Assembly: GCF_900187065.1 (NCBI RefSeq)
Contig: NZ_LT906483.1
Coordinates: forward strand, 2,480,001-2,544,000
DNA length: 64,000 nt
Reading direction: 5' to 3'
From: Mycolicibacterium thermoresistibile
GTDB lineage: Bacteria > Actinomycetota > Actinomycetes > Mycobacteriales > Mycobacteriaceae
Part shown: one piece after another, positions 37,936 to 47,867 of the stretch
Layout: every line of letters starts with the position of its first letter
How positions within the stretch are numbered: position 1 is the stretch's first letter
Made by a program: the position numbers and the translations under genes
Notes under the pieces: generated by a model
What the model saw: only the letters and a program-made list of their open reading frames with translations
Told to the model about the DNA's origin: nothing
Database searches by the model: none

Positions 37936-38585
37936 GAGTCACCGACGTTCCCAGGACCGTGCTGCGGTTGCAGTACCAGCTGGCCCGGTTCCCGTTGCAG
38001 GTCATCGGTGATCAGTTCGTCGCACGTCTGGACGACGAATCGCCGGCCCGGCTGTGGTATGAGGGTTCGCTCGGCAGGCTGGACGCCGTGATCGGAGGTG
38101 CGCTCGGCGACGAGGCCCTGCGGCGCCGTGGTGCGGCGCGGATGGATCGCAGCGCCGCGCTGGGCCGGGCGGCCCGACTGGACGACACCGCCACCGAGCG
38201 GGTGCAGGCGGCCGACGCCGAACTGCGGCACACGCGCGAACAGGCCGAGCAGCGTCAACACGCCGCGCAGGCCACCACGCAGCAGCAGGTACGGGAAGCC
38301 CGCGAAACCGCCGAGAACCGCAAACGGGATGCGGCGGTCACCGCTCAACGGGGCACCGCCGCGGCCAAACGGCAGGCCGACGAGGTGGCGGCCCGCCGCA
38401 AGGGCGCGGCGCGGGCGGCCGAAGAGCAGGACCAGGCCCGGATCCGGGCCGCCGAGCGTCAGGCCACCGCGGCGGCCGGTGGTAAGGGCCGCGCGGCCGA
38501 GGCGAAACGCGCCGCCGCGGCGGCCGCGGAAACCCGGGCCGACCGGTTGGAGGATCTCGCCCGGACCGAAAAGGACAACCGCTAG
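37932..38585 (+). CDS. Coiled-coil protein of unknown function (IF2-like annotation in relatives)
   Basis: A 217-residue protein. The N-terminal 75 residues form a small domain (VPRTVLRLQYQLARFPLQVIGDQFVARL and ARLWYEGSLGRLDAVIGGALGD), then a highly charged Ala/Arg/Glu coiled coil to the end. Similar mycobacterial proteins are sometimes called IF2 family translation initiation factor, which is probably a spurious low-complexity match. Its start overlaps the upstream gene by 4 bases, and the strong terminator follows 5 bases after the stop. Confidence 0.75.
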   Translation: MRVTDVPRTVLRLQYQLARFPLQVIGDQFVARLDDESPARLWYEGSLGRLDAVIGGALGDEALRRRGAARMDRSAALGRAARLDDTATERVQAADAELRHTREQAEQRQHAAQATTQQQVREARETAENRKRDAAVTAQRGTAAAKRQADEVAARRKGAARAAEEQDQARIRAAERQATAAAGGKGRAAEAKRAAAAAAETRADRLEDLARTEKDNR

Positions 38586-38590
38586 CTGTT

Positions 38591-38639
38591 CAGACTCCCG
38601 CCCGTCGGCGCGTGCGCGGCGCCGGCGGGCGGGAGTCTG
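38591..38639. terminator. Strong bidirectional terminator
   Basis: A 21-bp stem with one mismatch (cagactcccgcccgtcggcgc ... its complement) around a 7-base loop, between the convergent coiled-coil gene and isocitrate lyase gene. It can serve both strands. Confidence 0.88.
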
Positions 38640-38668
38640 CCCGAGGGGGTGCCTGTCCGAAGGGGGTG

Positions 38669-40969
38669 TCAGTCCTCCTTGCGGATCAGCCGGCGCAGGG
38701 CTTCGCGGTCGGGTGCGAGCAGTTCCTCGATCCGCTCCCGGTTCACATCGGCGACGATGATCTCACCGACGTCCTGGTGCACCTCCGAGAAGATGCCGTG
38801 GGACTTCATCTTCGAGGTCTGATAGAGGTTGTCCTCGGTGGGGGAGACGTAGTACACGGCCTCGGCCTTGAACCGGTGCACCAGCCACAGGTGGATCAAC
38901 GTCATGAGCCGCTTCTTGCGGAGCGCTTCGGCGAAGGTGTTCTGGTCGCGCACCGTGAGGATGCTGCGGCCGTGCCGGTCCCGGATCGGGTCCACCAGCA
39001 CATTGGCGACCTTCTCATCCTCACCGCCGGGGCGTTCGGCGAAGATGCCCAGTTCCAGCACCTCGCCGCCGGCGCGGCGGGGCCGCAACTGCACGCGCAG
39101 CTTCTCGCCGAGTTGATAGTGCTCGCTCCACATCCCCAGCCATTCCTCGAGCAGCTTCTTGGGCACCTCGGTCTGTACCAGGTGCTGATGCTGGGTGGAG
39201 CCCTCGCCCATCGCCTTGGTGGTGGCGGTGCGGCCGGACGACGCCGTCAGGGCCGCGTCGCTGCGCGGGCCGCCCACCAGGGTCTGCGGTGTGCGGTAAG
39301 GCGATTCGATCAGACGCAGCTTGCGCTGGATCCGCGCCAGCGCCAGCATGCCGTCCTGGCGGAGCGCGGTGGCGAATTCCTCGGCGGCGACCCCGTCGAT
39401 CTGGTGGCCGCCGTAGGTGATGAAGTTGAAGACGAAGCCCATCTTGCCGAGTTCGGCGGGGAACGCCCGCATCTCCTCGTCGGTCATGCCGGTGGTGTCC
39501 CAGTTGAACGACGGGGACAGGTTGTAGGCCAGCATCTTGTCCGGGAACTGCGCGTGGATCGCCTCGGCGAACTGCCGGGCGTCGTCGAGATCGGCGGTCT
39601 TGGTCTCCATCCACAGCAGATCGGCGAACGGGGCCGCGGCCAGCGACTTGGCGATCGCGTACGGGATGCCGCCGCGCAACTGGTAGTAGCCCTCCGGGGT
39701 TTTCGCCAGTTCGCAGTCCCATGGCACGTCGATGCCGAGTTCGGCGGCCTTCTGGGACATTTCGAAGAAGGACTTGCGTTCGGCGAATCTCCGCCACTCC
39801 TCGGCGGTCATGTCGAACGGTTCCCCGTCCGCCTCGGCGAACTCCATCCGGTCGGCGATCGCCTCCCCGTAGGTCTTGAGCCCGGCGTCCTCCTCCCAGA
39901 TCTCCACGAACGCCGATTCCACCTCGTCGAACAACTCGTCGTTGGCGGGGTCCTCGCCGGGACGCCACTTGCCGACGGCCTCGGAGATCCGGTCGAGCAG
40001 GCCGTTCCGGTCCAGCCAGGCGCGGGCGCGGTCGTACTCGCCCTCGGCCAGCCAGTACAGCAGGTGGCCGTTGAGCTCGGTGACGCCGCTGTCGTAGAAG
40101 CTGCGCAACATCGCCAGATAGCAGGATTTGTACGACGGGATCGCGAGATTGGTAGCCCCGAGCAGGAACGGTTGATCACGTTCGTCGGCGCGGCTGTCGA
40201 TCAGGTTGGCCGCCTCGGCGTCGGTGCGCGCGACGATGATGCCGGGCACCCGCATGATGTCGAGTTGGAAGCGCGCGGTGTTGAGCCGTTTGATCTGTTC
40301 GTCCGAGGGGACCAGCACCTTGCCGCCCTGATGCCCGCATTTCTTGGTGCCGGGCCGCTGATCCTCGATGTGGTAGCCGGCGACGCCCGCTTCGACGAAC
40401 CGCCGGATCAGGTTGCGCACGTGCGCGTCGCCGCCGTGGCCGGTGTCGGCGTCGGCGATGATGAACGGCCGGTAGTCGTAGACCGGGGTGGCGGCGCGCT
40501 GTTCCGGGCTCATCCGCTGGCGGAGGTATTCCTGGTTGCGGTCGGCGGTGAGCAGTGCGCGCACCAACCCGGCGGCCTCGTTGGGCACCTGGCTGAGCGG
40601 ATAGCTGGCGAGGTCCGGTCCGGGATCCTCGTCGGCCGACCCCTTCGCCGAGGTGGCCCACCCGCCGAGGTAGATGCCCTCGATACCCATCCGCTTCATG
40701 GTCACCGCCTGGCCCGGCGAGTACGGTCCGAACGTGGTGATGCACTTGCGCTCGGCGAACAGTTCACGCAGCCGCGCGTAGAACGCGGTCGCCGCTTCGC
40801 GGGCGATGGTGTAGTCGACCGGGATCGTGCCGCGCTGTTCGACCACTTGACGGGCGGTGTACAGCCGGATGATGCCGTCGAAGCGCGGGCTGTCGAAATA
40901 GCGTTGGGTTTCGGCGACGTCTTCTTCGAACGACGTCCTGGTTTCGCGTTCCGCTTCGGAAATGGCCAT
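38669..40969 (-). CDS. aceA: Isocitrate lyase 2
   Basis: A 766-residue isocitrate lyase of the long mycobacterial type (ICL2). It cuts isocitrate to glyoxylate and succinate in the glyoxylate shunt and works in the methylcitrate cycle too. The catalytic loop KKCGHQGG (residues 209-216, catalytic Cys211) and the SPSFNWD region are present, together with a family-specific middle insert and a C-terminal domain from about residue 600 (the acetyl-CoA-gated domain known in ICL2). In some M. tuberculosis strains this gene is split; here it is intact. ATG 40969 is well placed. No RamB-like site was confirmed upstream. Confidence 0.95.
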   Translation of the reverse strand: MAISEAERETRTSFEEDVAETQRYFDSPRFDGIIRLYTARQVVEQRGTIPVDYTIAREAATAFYARLRELFAERKCITTFGPYSPGQAVTMKRMGIEGIYLGGWATSAKGSADEDPGPDLASYPLSQVPNEAAGLVRALLTADRNQEYLRQRMSPEQRAATPVYDYRPFIIADADTGHGGDAHVRNLIRRFVEAGVAGYHIEDQRPGTKKCGHQGGKVLVPSDEQIKRLNTARFQLDIMRVPGIIVARTDAEAANLIDSRADERDQPFLLGATNLAIPSYKSCYLAMLRSFYDSGVTELNGHLLYWLAEGEYDRARAWLDRNGLLDRISEAVGKWRPGEDPANDELFDEVESAFVEIWEEDAGLKTYGEAIADRMEFAEADGEPFDMTAEEWRRFAERKSFFEMSQKAAELGIDVPWDCELAKTPEGYYQLRGGIPYAIAKSLAAAPFADLLWMETKTADLDDARQFAEAIHAQFPDKMLAYNLSPSFNWDTTGMTDEEMRAFPAELGKMGFVFNFITYGGHQIDGVAAEEFATALRQDGMLALARIQRKLRLIESPYRTPQTLVGGPRSDAALTASSGRTATTKAMGEGSTQHQHLVQTEVPKKLLEEWLGMWSEHYQLGEKLRVQLRPRRAGGEVLELGIFAERPGGEDEKVANVLVDPIRDRHGRSILTVRDQNTFAEALRKKRLMTLIHLWLVHRFKAEAVYYVSPTEDNLYQTSKMKSHGIFSEVHQDVGEIIVADVNRERIEELLAPDREALRRLIRKED

Positions 40970-41132
40970 ATTTCACAATACGGCGTGCGAGCGGGGATCA
41001 GGGCGGGGATTCGGGTTCGGCAGATGCACTCGATGCCTCCGATGGCCACCGGACTGTTCCCGTCCGGCCATCATGGCGCCCGTTGCGCGGACCGGCCCCT
41101 TCCCGGCACCGGCGGCCATACACTTGCCGACC

Positions 41133-41915
41133 GTGAGTATCCTCTTCGGCTTCGCACCGTGGATCGTGTTCTGGGTGTTGGTCGGCAACGTCCCGTTCAC
41201 CGCGGCGGTGCTGGTGGCGTTGGCGATCGCGGTCGCGACCCTGGTGATCGGTCACCGCACCGGGGCGCCGGGCCGCGCCCTGCAGATCGGCGCGGTGTCG
41301 ACGTTCGTGGTGCTGACGGTGGTCACCGTGGTGCTGCATCAGACGTTCCTGGAACGGTGGCTGCAGCCGTTGGGCAATGCCGGCATCCTCCTGGCCGCCT
41401 TGACAGGTGTGCTCGTCGATAAGCCGTTCGTGCGGGAGTACGCCGCCGTCGGACAACCGCCCGAGGTGCTCGAGAGCGACGTGTTCAACAAGATCACCAC
41501 GGTGCTGACGTGGGTCTGGATCGGCGCCTTCGCCGGGATGACGGTGTCCTCGGCGATCCCGCCGATCGTGCAGGGTGACGCCACGCTGCTCGATGTCAAC
41601 ACGCCGTTGTCGTTCGTTTTCTACTGGGTGATCCCGTTCTCGTTGCTGGGTCTGGCCGCACTGGCGTCGCGGCTGCTGCCGGACCGGTTGGCCGAGGAGA
41701 TCGGCAACGCCCCGCGGACCACCAGCTTCGTCGCCTACAGCGAGGCCACCATCGACGAGTTGTATTACCTGGCGCAGGAACACGCCAACCGGGAGGTCGG
41801 CGCCGGCAAGGAGGCCTACGACGTCCGGGTGGGCGGCAAGGGCACCCCGCTGGTCGGCGACGAATCCCGGATGTCGTGGCAGTCCACCTACAAGGTGCGG
41901 GACCGGCGGCGCTGA
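41133..41915 (+). CDS. Polytopic membrane protein
   Basis: A 260-residue protein with about five or six membrane helices (for example APWIVFWVLVGNVPFTAAVLVALAIAVATLVIG, STFVVLTVVTVVLHQTF, WIGAFAGMTVSSAI, FVFYWVIPFSLLGLAAL). The C-terminal 75 residues are a cytoplasmic tail that looks folded (TIDELYYLAQEHANREVGAGKEAYD). No family was recognised. The GTG at 41133 places a helix next to the start; an ATG 60 bases earlier adds a Pro-rich leader. The 163-base divergent gap from isocitrate lyase holds no clear motif. Confidence 0.72.
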   Translation: MSILFGFAPWIVFWVLVGNVPFTAAVLVALAIAVATLVIGHRTGAPGRALQIGAVSTFVVLTVVTVVLHQTFLERWLQPLGNAGILLAALTGVLVDKPFVREYAAVGQPPEVLESDVFNKITTVLTWVWIGAFAGMTVSSAIPPIVQGDATLLDVNTPLSFVFYWVIPFSLLGLAALASRLLPDRLAEEIGNAPRTTSFVAYSEATIDELYYLAQEHANREVGAGKEAYDVRVGGKGTPLVGDESRMSWQSTYKVRDRRR

Positions 41916-41981
41916 CGAGATCCGTTCGCACCGCCACAATCCCGCGTGTCATCCGGCCGGTGCGGCTACCATCGCCGAACT

Positions 41982-43349
41982 ATGGTCGTGACCACTGAAC
42001 GGGCCGACGTGGCGACGCTGCCGCCGGCCCCCCGCAATCCGCTGCCGTATTGGCGACAGGTCAGAGCGGTCCGGTCCTTCCACACCGGCCAGGAGTTGCT
42101 GCGGGACGCCGGCGGCCCGGTCACCCGGATGGTGCTGGGACCGAAGTGGGCGATCCCGCCCATCGTGCTCGTCACCTCACCGGCCGGGATCCGCGACGTG
42201 CTGAACCGGCGGGATGCGTTGTCCGAGCGGTGTCAGGTCCACCACGAGGTCCGGCACCTCGGCGGCGACAGTCTGTTCGTGCTGCCGACAGATCCGTGGC
42301 GGGCCCGCCGCCGCGCCCTGGCACCGGTGTTCACCCCGACCGCGGTGCGCTCGTACGGCGGCTACATGTCCGAGGCCGCGCAGCGGGTCGCCGACGGCTG
42401 GCAGGCGGCCCGGGAGGTGGATCTCGACGCCGAGTGCCGACGGCTGACCATGCGCTCGCTGGGCCGTTCGGTGCTCGGGCTGGACATCAACGAACGTGCC
42501 GACGCCATCTCCGAACCCATGCACATCGCCTCCTCCTACACCGCCGACCGGGCGTTACGGCCGGTGCGGGCGCCGCGGTGGCTGCCGACCCCGGCCCGAC
42601 GGCGGGCCCGCGCCGCGGTGGCGACGATGCGCCGGATCACCGACGAGATGCTGCAGGCCTGCCGGGCCGATCCGGACCGGGACGCGCCGCTGGTCCACGC
42701 GCTGATCCGGGCCACCGACCCGGAGACCGGCCGGGGGCTGTCCGACGAGGACATCTGCAACGATCTGTTGATCTTCATGCTGGCCGGCCATGACACCACC
42801 GCCACCGCGCTCACCTACGCGCTGTGGGCGCTCGGGCATCACCCGGAGATTCAGGACCGGGTGGCCGCGGAGGTGGCCGAACTCCCAGACCGCGAGATCA
42901 CCCCGCATGACGTGCCGCGACTGGGTTACACGGTGCAGGTGCTGCGGGAGTCGTTGCGGTTGTGCCCGCCGGCCGCCGGGGTGGGCCGGTTGGCGATGAG
43001 CGACCTCGCCGTCGACGGTTACCGGGTCGAGGCGGGAACCCTGTTGGCCGTCGGGATCCAGGCGATACACCGTGATCCGTCGCTGTGGCCGGACCCGATG
43101 GTGTTCGATCCGGACCGGTTCGCCCCGGAGCGGTTCAAGGCGATGGACCGGTGGCAGTTCGTGCCGTTCATCGGCGGGCCCCGGTCCTGCATCGGCGAGC
43201 ATTTCGCGATGCTGGAGTCCACGCTGGCGATCGCCACCCTGATCCGGTCGGTGCGGATCCGCTCGCTCGACGACGATTTCCCGGTGGAGGTGCCGTTCAC
43301 CACGGTGGCCCGCGGGCCGATCAGGGCGGTGGTCTCGGCCCGGCGTTGA
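41982..43349 (+). CDS. Cytochrome P450 (class not assigned)
   Basis: A 455-residue P450. The I-helix is FMLAGHDTTATALTYAL, the ExxR is QVLRESLRLCPPA, and the heme loop is FIGGPRSCIGEHFAMLE with the Cys ligand. The layout and the long PFxxGPRxCIG motif place it among the fatty-acid/CYP102- or CYP4-like class rather than the CYP124/125 group; the specific CYP family cannot be named. No reductase or ferredoxin gene is adjacent, so electrons must come from elsewhere. The ATG at 41982 gives a usual length. It ends 57 bases before tpx. Confidence 0.9.
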   Translation: MVVTTERADVATLPPAPRNPLPYWRQVRAVRSFHTGQELLRDAGGPVTRMVLGPKWAIPPIVLVTSPAGIRDVLNRRDALSERCQVHHEVRHLGGDSLFVLPTDPWRARRRALAPVFTPTAVRSYGGYMSEAAQRVADGWQAAREVDLDAECRRLTMRSLGRSVLGLDINERADAISEPMHIASSYTADRALRPVRAPRWLPTPARRRARAAVATMRRITDEMLQACRADPDRDAPLVHALIRATDPETGRGLSDEDICNDLLIFMLAGHDTTATALTYALWALGHHPEIQDRVAAEVAELPDREITPHDVPRLGYTVQVLRESLRLCPPAAGVGRLAMSDLAVDGYRVEAGTLLAVGIQAIHRDPSLWPDPMVFDPDRFAPERFKAMDRWQFVPFIGGPRSCIGEHFAMLESTLAIATLIRSVRIRSLDDDFPVEVPFTTVARGPIRAVVSARR

Positions 43350-43406
43350 CCGGCCGGTACACCACCCGGGGGTTGTCGATGTGGGCCACCTTGGCAGACT
43401 GTGGCC

Positions 43407-43907
43407 ATGGCACAGATCACGTTACGCGGAAATCCGATCAACACCGTGGGCGAACTGCCCGCGGTCGGGGCGCAGGCGCCGGCCTTCACCCTGACCGGGA
43501 CCGACCTCGGCGAGGTGAGCAGCGGTCAGTTCGACGGCAAGGCGGTTCTGCTGAACATCTTCCCGTCGATCGACACCCCGGTGTGCGCGACCAGCGTGCG
43601 CACCTTCAACGAGCGCGCCGCCGGCGCCGGGTCGCAGGTGCTGTGCGTGTCGAAGGATCTTCCGTTCGCCCAGAAGCGGTTCTGCGGTGCCGAGGGGATC
43701 GAGAACGTCACCACCGCATCGGCTTTCCGCAGCGGTTTCGGTGACGACTACGGCATCGCCATCGCCGACGGCCCGATGGCCGGGCTGCTCGCCCGCGCGG
43801 TCGTGGTGATCGGCGCGGACGGCAAGGTGGCCTACACCGAACTGGTGCCCGAGATCGGTTCGGAACCCGATTACGACGCGGCGCTCTCGGCTCTGCAGTC
43901 GGCCTGA
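43407..43907 (+). CDS. tpx: Thiol peroxidase
   Basis: A 166-residue atypical 2-Cys peroxiredoxin that removes peroxides using thioredoxin. The peroxidatic Cys60 is in DTPVCATSVRTFNE and the resolving Cys93 in KRFCGAEGIENV; Cys80 is also conserved. Length and the start AQITLRGNPINTVGELP fit mycobacterial Tpx (Rv1932). The ATG at 43407 is the natural start. The 250 bases after the gene, before ripD, hold short direct repeats (gatccgggcctgatccgggc) but no gene. Confidence 0.96.
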   Translation: MAQITLRGNPINTVGELPAVGAQAPAFTLTGTDLGEVSSGQFDGKAVLLNIFPSIDTPVCATSVRTFNERAAGAGSQVLCVSKDLPFAQKRFCGAEGIENVTTASAFRSGFGDDYGIAIADGPMAGLLARAVVVIGADGKVAYTELVPEIGSEPDYDAALSALQSA

Positions 43908-44160
43908 GATCGGCTTCGGGTTCTCGAGGCGATGACGCGCTGATCCGGGCCTGATCCGGGCCCGAATCAGCCGGCATCATGGGAGATCCGGTCCGACGGT
44001 CAACGTCCGGTCACGGTATGGCATCTCATTGGCCATGGGGCCCCGCGGAATTGGTTTGACCGGTACCCGGAGTTGTACAACTGGTTGGCGGTGACAGCCG
44101 GTCACCGAATTGGCCGATCCGTGGTGCCGTGCGCCACGGGCAGAGAAAGTTGACACCCGG

Positions 44161-44700
44161 ATGAGACGCGTCTTCGCCCTCGTGATCAGTCTGGCGGTTC
44201 TGGTCGCGACGCCCGCGGTGGCGGTCGCGTACCCGTCCTACCCGACACGCAACCACCAGGCCGTCAAGGTCGTGTTGGAACGTGCGCTGTCGCAGCAGGG
44301 GGTGCCGTTCTCCTACGGTGGCGGCGACGCCTCGGGGCCGACCCGCGGCAGCGGCACCGCCGCCAACGCCATCGGCCTGGACCCGGCCGGGCGGGTCGTC
44401 GGGCTCGACCCGGCCCAGAACATCGTCGGATTCGACGCGTCGGGGCTGATGGTCTACGCGTTCGCCGGGGTGGGCATCAAGCTTCCGCGGTCGTCCGGTG
44501 AGCAGTACAAGGTGGGGTACAAGGTGACGCCCGACCAGGCGCTGCCGGGCGATCTGATCTTCTACGGCCCCGAAGGCACCCAGAGTGTGGCGTTGTTCCT
44601 GGGCAACGGGCAGATGATCGAGGCCACCGACCCGGTGGTGCGGGTGTCTCCGGTGCGTTTCGACAACATGGCCCCGTACCTGTCGCGCATCATCCCCTGA
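44161..44700 (+). CDS. ripD: RipD-like NlpC/P60 protein without catalytic residues
   Basis: A 179-residue exported protein. After the signal peptide (VFALVISLAVLVATPAVAVAY) comes an NlpC/P60 domain (FDASGLMVYAFAGVGIKLPRSSGEQY, LPGDLIFYGPEGTQSVALFLGNGQMIEATDP). The catalytic Cys position of NlpC/P60 is Ala93 (FDASG) and the His position is Ser142 (TQSVA). This is the same pair of changes as in M. tuberculosis RipD (Rv1566c), which binds peptidoglycan but does not cut it. The ATG at 44161 was chosen. It lacks the long Pro-rich tail of the M. tuberculosis protein. Confidence 0.9.
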   Translation: MRRVFALVISLAVLVATPAVAVAYPSYPTRNHQAVKVVLERALSQQGVPFSYGGGDASGPTRGSGTAANAIGLDPAGRVVGLDPAQNIVGFDASGLMVYAFAGVGIKLPRSSGEQYKVGYKVTPDQALPGDLIFYGPEGTQSVALFLGNGQMIEATDPVVRVSPVRFDNMAPYLSRIIP

Positions 44701-44767
44701 CCCGATTCCCTGACCCGTCGACCGGCCCTGCTTGACACCGGCGGGTGGTGCTTGCACGCTGTGCGGC

Positions 44768-45253
44768 GTGACCGTCGACCGGGACAGGGATCGCGACGAG
44801 CTGGGCCGGCCGCGTAACGCCCGGCCCCGGGACGCGCTCGGCCGGCCGTTGCCGCCGGGTTCCGAAGGGGTGCCCGGCATTCCGGAGGATCTGGATCTGC
44901 CTCCCGCCGAGACGGTGCGCTGGGCGCAGGATCTGCTCGACCGGGGACTGGCGTTCAACGCGCACGAGGTGTTCGAGGCCGCCTGGAAGAGCGGTCCCGA
45001 CGCCGACCGGATGCTCTGGCAGGGCCTGGCGCAGTTGGCCGTGGGCATCACCCATGTGCAGCGCGGCAACGTCACAGGTGCGGGCGCGTTGCTGCGCCGG
45101 GCCGCCGAGCGGCTCGCCACCGTCGATCCACCCACCCGCCACGGCATCGACATCGCCGGGCTGGTGCGGTACGCCGGCGCCCTGATCGCTGATCTCGAGG
45201 CCGGTGCCGCGATCGGCCCGGAACGACTCCGCCCCGTCCTGGTGGCGCCCTGA
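44768..45253 (+). CDS. DUF309 protein
   Basis: A 161-residue soluble protein. A disordered, charged N-terminus (DRDRDRDELGRPRNARPRDALGRPLPPGSEGVPGIPE) is followed by the DUF309 helical core: LLDRGLAFNAHEVFEAAWKSGPDADRMLWQGLAQLAVGITHVQRGN. DUF309 proteins are helical and of unknown function. The GTG start is just after a short inter-gene gap of 67 bases from ripD. It ends 28 bases before the acyl-AMP ligase. Confidence 0.87.
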   Translation: MTVDRDRDRDELGRPRNARPRDALGRPLPPGSEGVPGIPEDLDLPPAETVRWAQDLLDRGLAFNAHEVFEAAWKSGPDADRMLWQGLAQLAVGITHVQRGNVTGAGALLRRAAERLATVDPPTRHGIDIAGLVRYAGALIADLEAGAAIGPERLRPVLVAP

Positions 45254-45281
45254 CGGACCTGCCCGGCCCTAGACTTCGCAT

Positions 45282-47138
45282 GTGGAGTGCGAATTTCGCC
45301 GGGCGTCGCCGCCGCCTGAGGGGTTGCTTCGCATCGAGGACTGTCTGGACGCCGACGGTCACATCGCGTTGCCGCCCGATGTCACCTTGCTGTCGCTGAT
45401 CGAGCGCAATATCGCCGCGGTCGGGGACACGGTGGCCTACCGCTACCTCGACCACGCCCGCGACACCGTGGTCGAGCTGACCTGGGCGCACCTGGGTGTG
45501 CGGGTGGAGGCGGTCGGCGCACATGTGCAGCGGGCCACCGCCCCGGGCGACCGGGTGGCGATTCTGGCGCCGCAGGGGGTCGACTATGTCGCCGGCTTCT
45601 TCGCCGCGGTCAAGGCCGGCGCGATCGCGGTGCCGCTGTTCGCGCCGGAACTGCCGGGCCACGCCGAGCGCCTCGACACCGCGCTGCGCGACGCCCGGCC
45701 GGCGGCGGTACTGACCACCGCCGCGGTGTTCGACACGGTGTCGTCGTTTCTGACCCGGCTGGCACCGGCACAGCGCCCCCGGATCATCGTCATCGACGAC
45801 GTCCCCGACGCGTCTGCAGCGGAATTCGCGCCCACCACACTGGATCTGGACGATGTCTCGCACCTGCAGTACACCTCGGGGTCGACCCGGCCGCCGGTCG
45901 GGGTGGAGGTGACGCACCGGGCGGTCGGCACGAACCTGGTGCAGATGATCCTGTCGATCGATCTTCTCGACCGGAACACCCACGGCGTCAGTTGGTTACC
46001 GCTCTACCACGACATGGGCCTGTCGATGATCGGCTTCCCCGCGGTGTACGGCGGGCACACCACCCTGATGTCGCCGACGGCGTTCGTGCGCCGGCCGCAG
46101 CGCTGGATTCGGGCACTGTCGGATGAGGCACGCCACGGCCGGGTGGTCACCGCCGCGCCGAACTTCGCCTACGAGTGGACCGCCCAGCGCGGCCTGCCCG
46201 GGCCGGACGACGACATCGACCTGCACGATGTGGTGCTGATCATCGGCTCGGAACCGGTGAGTATGGCGGCGATTTCGGCGTTCACCACGGCGTTCGCACC
46301 CTACGGGCTGCCGCCCACCGCGTTCAAACCGTCCTACGGCATCGCCGAGGCCACCCTGTTCGTGGCCAGCATCGCCCCCGACGCCGAACCCACCGCGATC
46401 CACGTCGACCGCGCCCGGCTGGGGGAGGGGTGGGCCGTGCCGGCGCCGGAGCCCGGCGACGACACCGTGTCCGTGGTGTCGTGCGGTCAGGTCGCCCGTA
46501 GCCAGTGGGCGGTGATCGTCGACGCCGACACCGGTGCGGAGCTCCCCGACGGTGCGGTCGGGGAGATCTGGTTGCACGGCGACAACATCGGCCGCGGCTA
46601 CTGGCGGCGGCCGCAGGACACCGAGCGCACGTTCGGCGCGATCCTGCGGACCCGGTTGCCGGCGGGCAGCCACGCCGACGGGGTGCCGGACGGCTCCGCC
46701 TGGTTGCGCACCGGCGATCTCGGTTTCCATCTCGACGGTGAGTTGTACATCACCGGCCGCACCGCCGATCTCATCTCGGTGCACGGGCGCAGCCACTATC
46801 CGCACGACATCGAGGCCACCGTCGCCGAGGCGACGCCGTTCGTGCGGCGCGGTTACGTCGCGGCGTTCACCGTCGACCCGGACGACCGGCTGGTGGTGAT
46901 CGCCGAACGCGCGGCGGGCACCGCGCGGGCCGACCCGCGGCCGGCGCTCGAGGCGATCCGGGACGCCGTGACACGGCGGCACGGCTTGCCGGTGTCCGAC
47001 ATCCGGTTCCTGCCGGCCGGTGCGATCCCGCGCACCACCAGCGGCAAATTGGCCCGCCGTGCGTGTCGTGCCGAATATCTCAGCGGCGCATACGATCCCT
47101 CGCCAACGGGTCAGACCGGCCAGGATTCCCGTCGGTAG
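45282..47138 (+). CDS. fadD31: Fatty acyl-AMP ligase (FadD31-like)
   Basis: A 618-residue FAAL, which adenylates fatty acids for transfer to a polyketide synthase or acyl carrier protein rather than to CoA. The ATP motif is LQYTSGSTRPPVGVEVTHRA, and others are SWLPLYHDMGL, KPSYGIAEATLFVAS, and WLRTGDLGF in the adenylation core. Length and sequence fit FadD31 (Rv1925), from memory. The GTG start is 28 bases after DUF309. No polyketide synthase gene is nearby, so its acyl acceptor is unknown. Its last 28 bases overlap the convergent TenA gene. Confidence 0.9.
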   Translation: MECEFRRASPPPEGLLRIEDCLDADGHIALPPDVTLLSLIERNIAAVGDTVAYRYLDHARDTVVELTWAHLGVRVEAVGAHVQRATAPGDRVAILAPQGVDYVAGFFAAVKAGAIAVPLFAPELPGHAERLDTALRDARPAAVLTTAAVFDTVSSFLTRLAPAQRPRIIVIDDVPDASAAEFAPTTLDLDDVSHLQYTSGSTRPPVGVEVTHRAVGTNLVQMILSIDLLDRNTHGVSWLPLYHDMGLSMIGFPAVYGGHTTLMSPTAFVRRPQRWIRALSDEARHGRVVTAAPNFAYEWTAQRGLPGPDDDIDLHDVVLIIGSEPVSMAAISAFTTAFAPYGLPPTAFKPSYGIAEATLFVASIAPDAEPTAIHVDRARLGEGWAVPAPEPGDDTVSVVSCGQVARSQWAVIVDADTGAELPDGAVGEIWLHGDNIGRGYWRRPQDTERTFGAILRTRLPAGSHADGVPDGSAWLRTGDLGFHLDGELYITGRTADLISVHGRSHYPHDIEATVAEATPFVRRGYVAAFTVDPDDRLVVIAERAAGTARADPRPALEAIRDAVTRRHGLPVSDIRFLPAGAIPRTTSGKLARRACRAEYLSGAYDPSPTGQTGQDSRR

Positions 47139-47806
47139 GCCGAGTCCCAGAACATCCACTCGTACCGCGAGGTCGCGACGAAGTGCCTGCGGGCCTCCGC
47201 CTCGTCGGCGGGTGTCAGGGTCGGGCCGATCCGGTCGGTCAGCGCCAGCACCTCGGCACACGACTTGGTGAAGTCCTCGCCGGAGTAGCTGTCGATCCAG
47301 CGCCGGTAGCGCGGGTCGGTCGAACCACGGTCCAGCAGTTCCAGCCCGACCCGGGCGTAGATCCAGTAGCAGGGCAGCACCGCGGCCAGCCCGTCGACGA
47401 AGCTGCCGCCGAAGGCGGTGGCCAGCAGATAGCTGGTGTAGGCCTGGGTGGTCGGCGACGGCGGGGTGGCCGCGATCGCCGCCGGATCCAGGTCGAGATC
47501 GGGCAGCAGCGAATTGTGCAGTTGCAGTTCGACGTCGTAGATCTCGGCGGAGTGCCGGGCGAACATCGCGGTGTCGGCCTGGGTGGGTGCCTTGGCGGAC
47601 ACCACCGACAGGGCGCGCGCGTAGTCGCGCAGATACACCACGTCCTGGGCGACGTAGTGGGCGAACACCTCCGGATCCAGGCTGCCGTCGGTGAGCCCCT
47701 TGATGAACGGGTGGTCCAGGATCGCGGCGTAGATCGGTTCGACTTCGGCCCACAGGCGGCCGGACCAGGATTGCGGATCGGGTGCGGTGATCGACTCGTG
47801 CTTCAC
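47111..47806 (-). CDS. tenA: TenA-family thiaminase / aminopyrimidine aminohydrolase
   Basis: A 231-residue helical protein. It has the TenA start (WSGRLWAEVEPIYAAILDHPFIKGLTDGSLDPEVFAHYVAQDVVYLRDYARAL in pieces), the catalytic Cys in AAVLPCYWIYARVG, and C-terminal YEWMFWDSAYRRESWP. TenA salvages the pyrimidine of degraded thiamine. GTG 47806 has a weak GGTGG ahead. It is the last gene of the minus-strand operon and overlaps the acyl-AMP ligase by 28 bases at the 3' ends. No other thiamine gene is near. Confidence 0.88.
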   Translation of the reverse strand: MKHESITAPDPQSWSGRLWAEVEPIYAAILDHPFIKGLTDGSLDPEVFAHYVAQDVVYLRDYARALSVVSAKAPTQADTAMFARHSAEIYDVELQLHNSLLPDLDLDPAAIAATPPSPTTQAYTSYLLATAFGGSFVDGLAAVLPCYWIYARVGLELLDRGSTDPRYRRWIDSYSGEDFTKSCAEVLALTDRIGPTLTPADEAEARRHFVATSRYEWMFWDSAYRRESWPV

Positions 47807-47867
47807 GCCACCATCATGGCCCGTCACCTGCCGATCAGGGGCACCACCCCGGTGGCACACCGGGCGG

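Noticed and set aside
38612..41422. 936-codon plus-strand frame across isocitrate lyase
   Set aside because: Antisense shadow of isocitrate lyase, which has clear catalytic motifs.
44041..44160. Possible riboswitch (c-di-AMP type) upstream of ripD
   Set aside because: No recognisable conserved core; only short inverted repeats.
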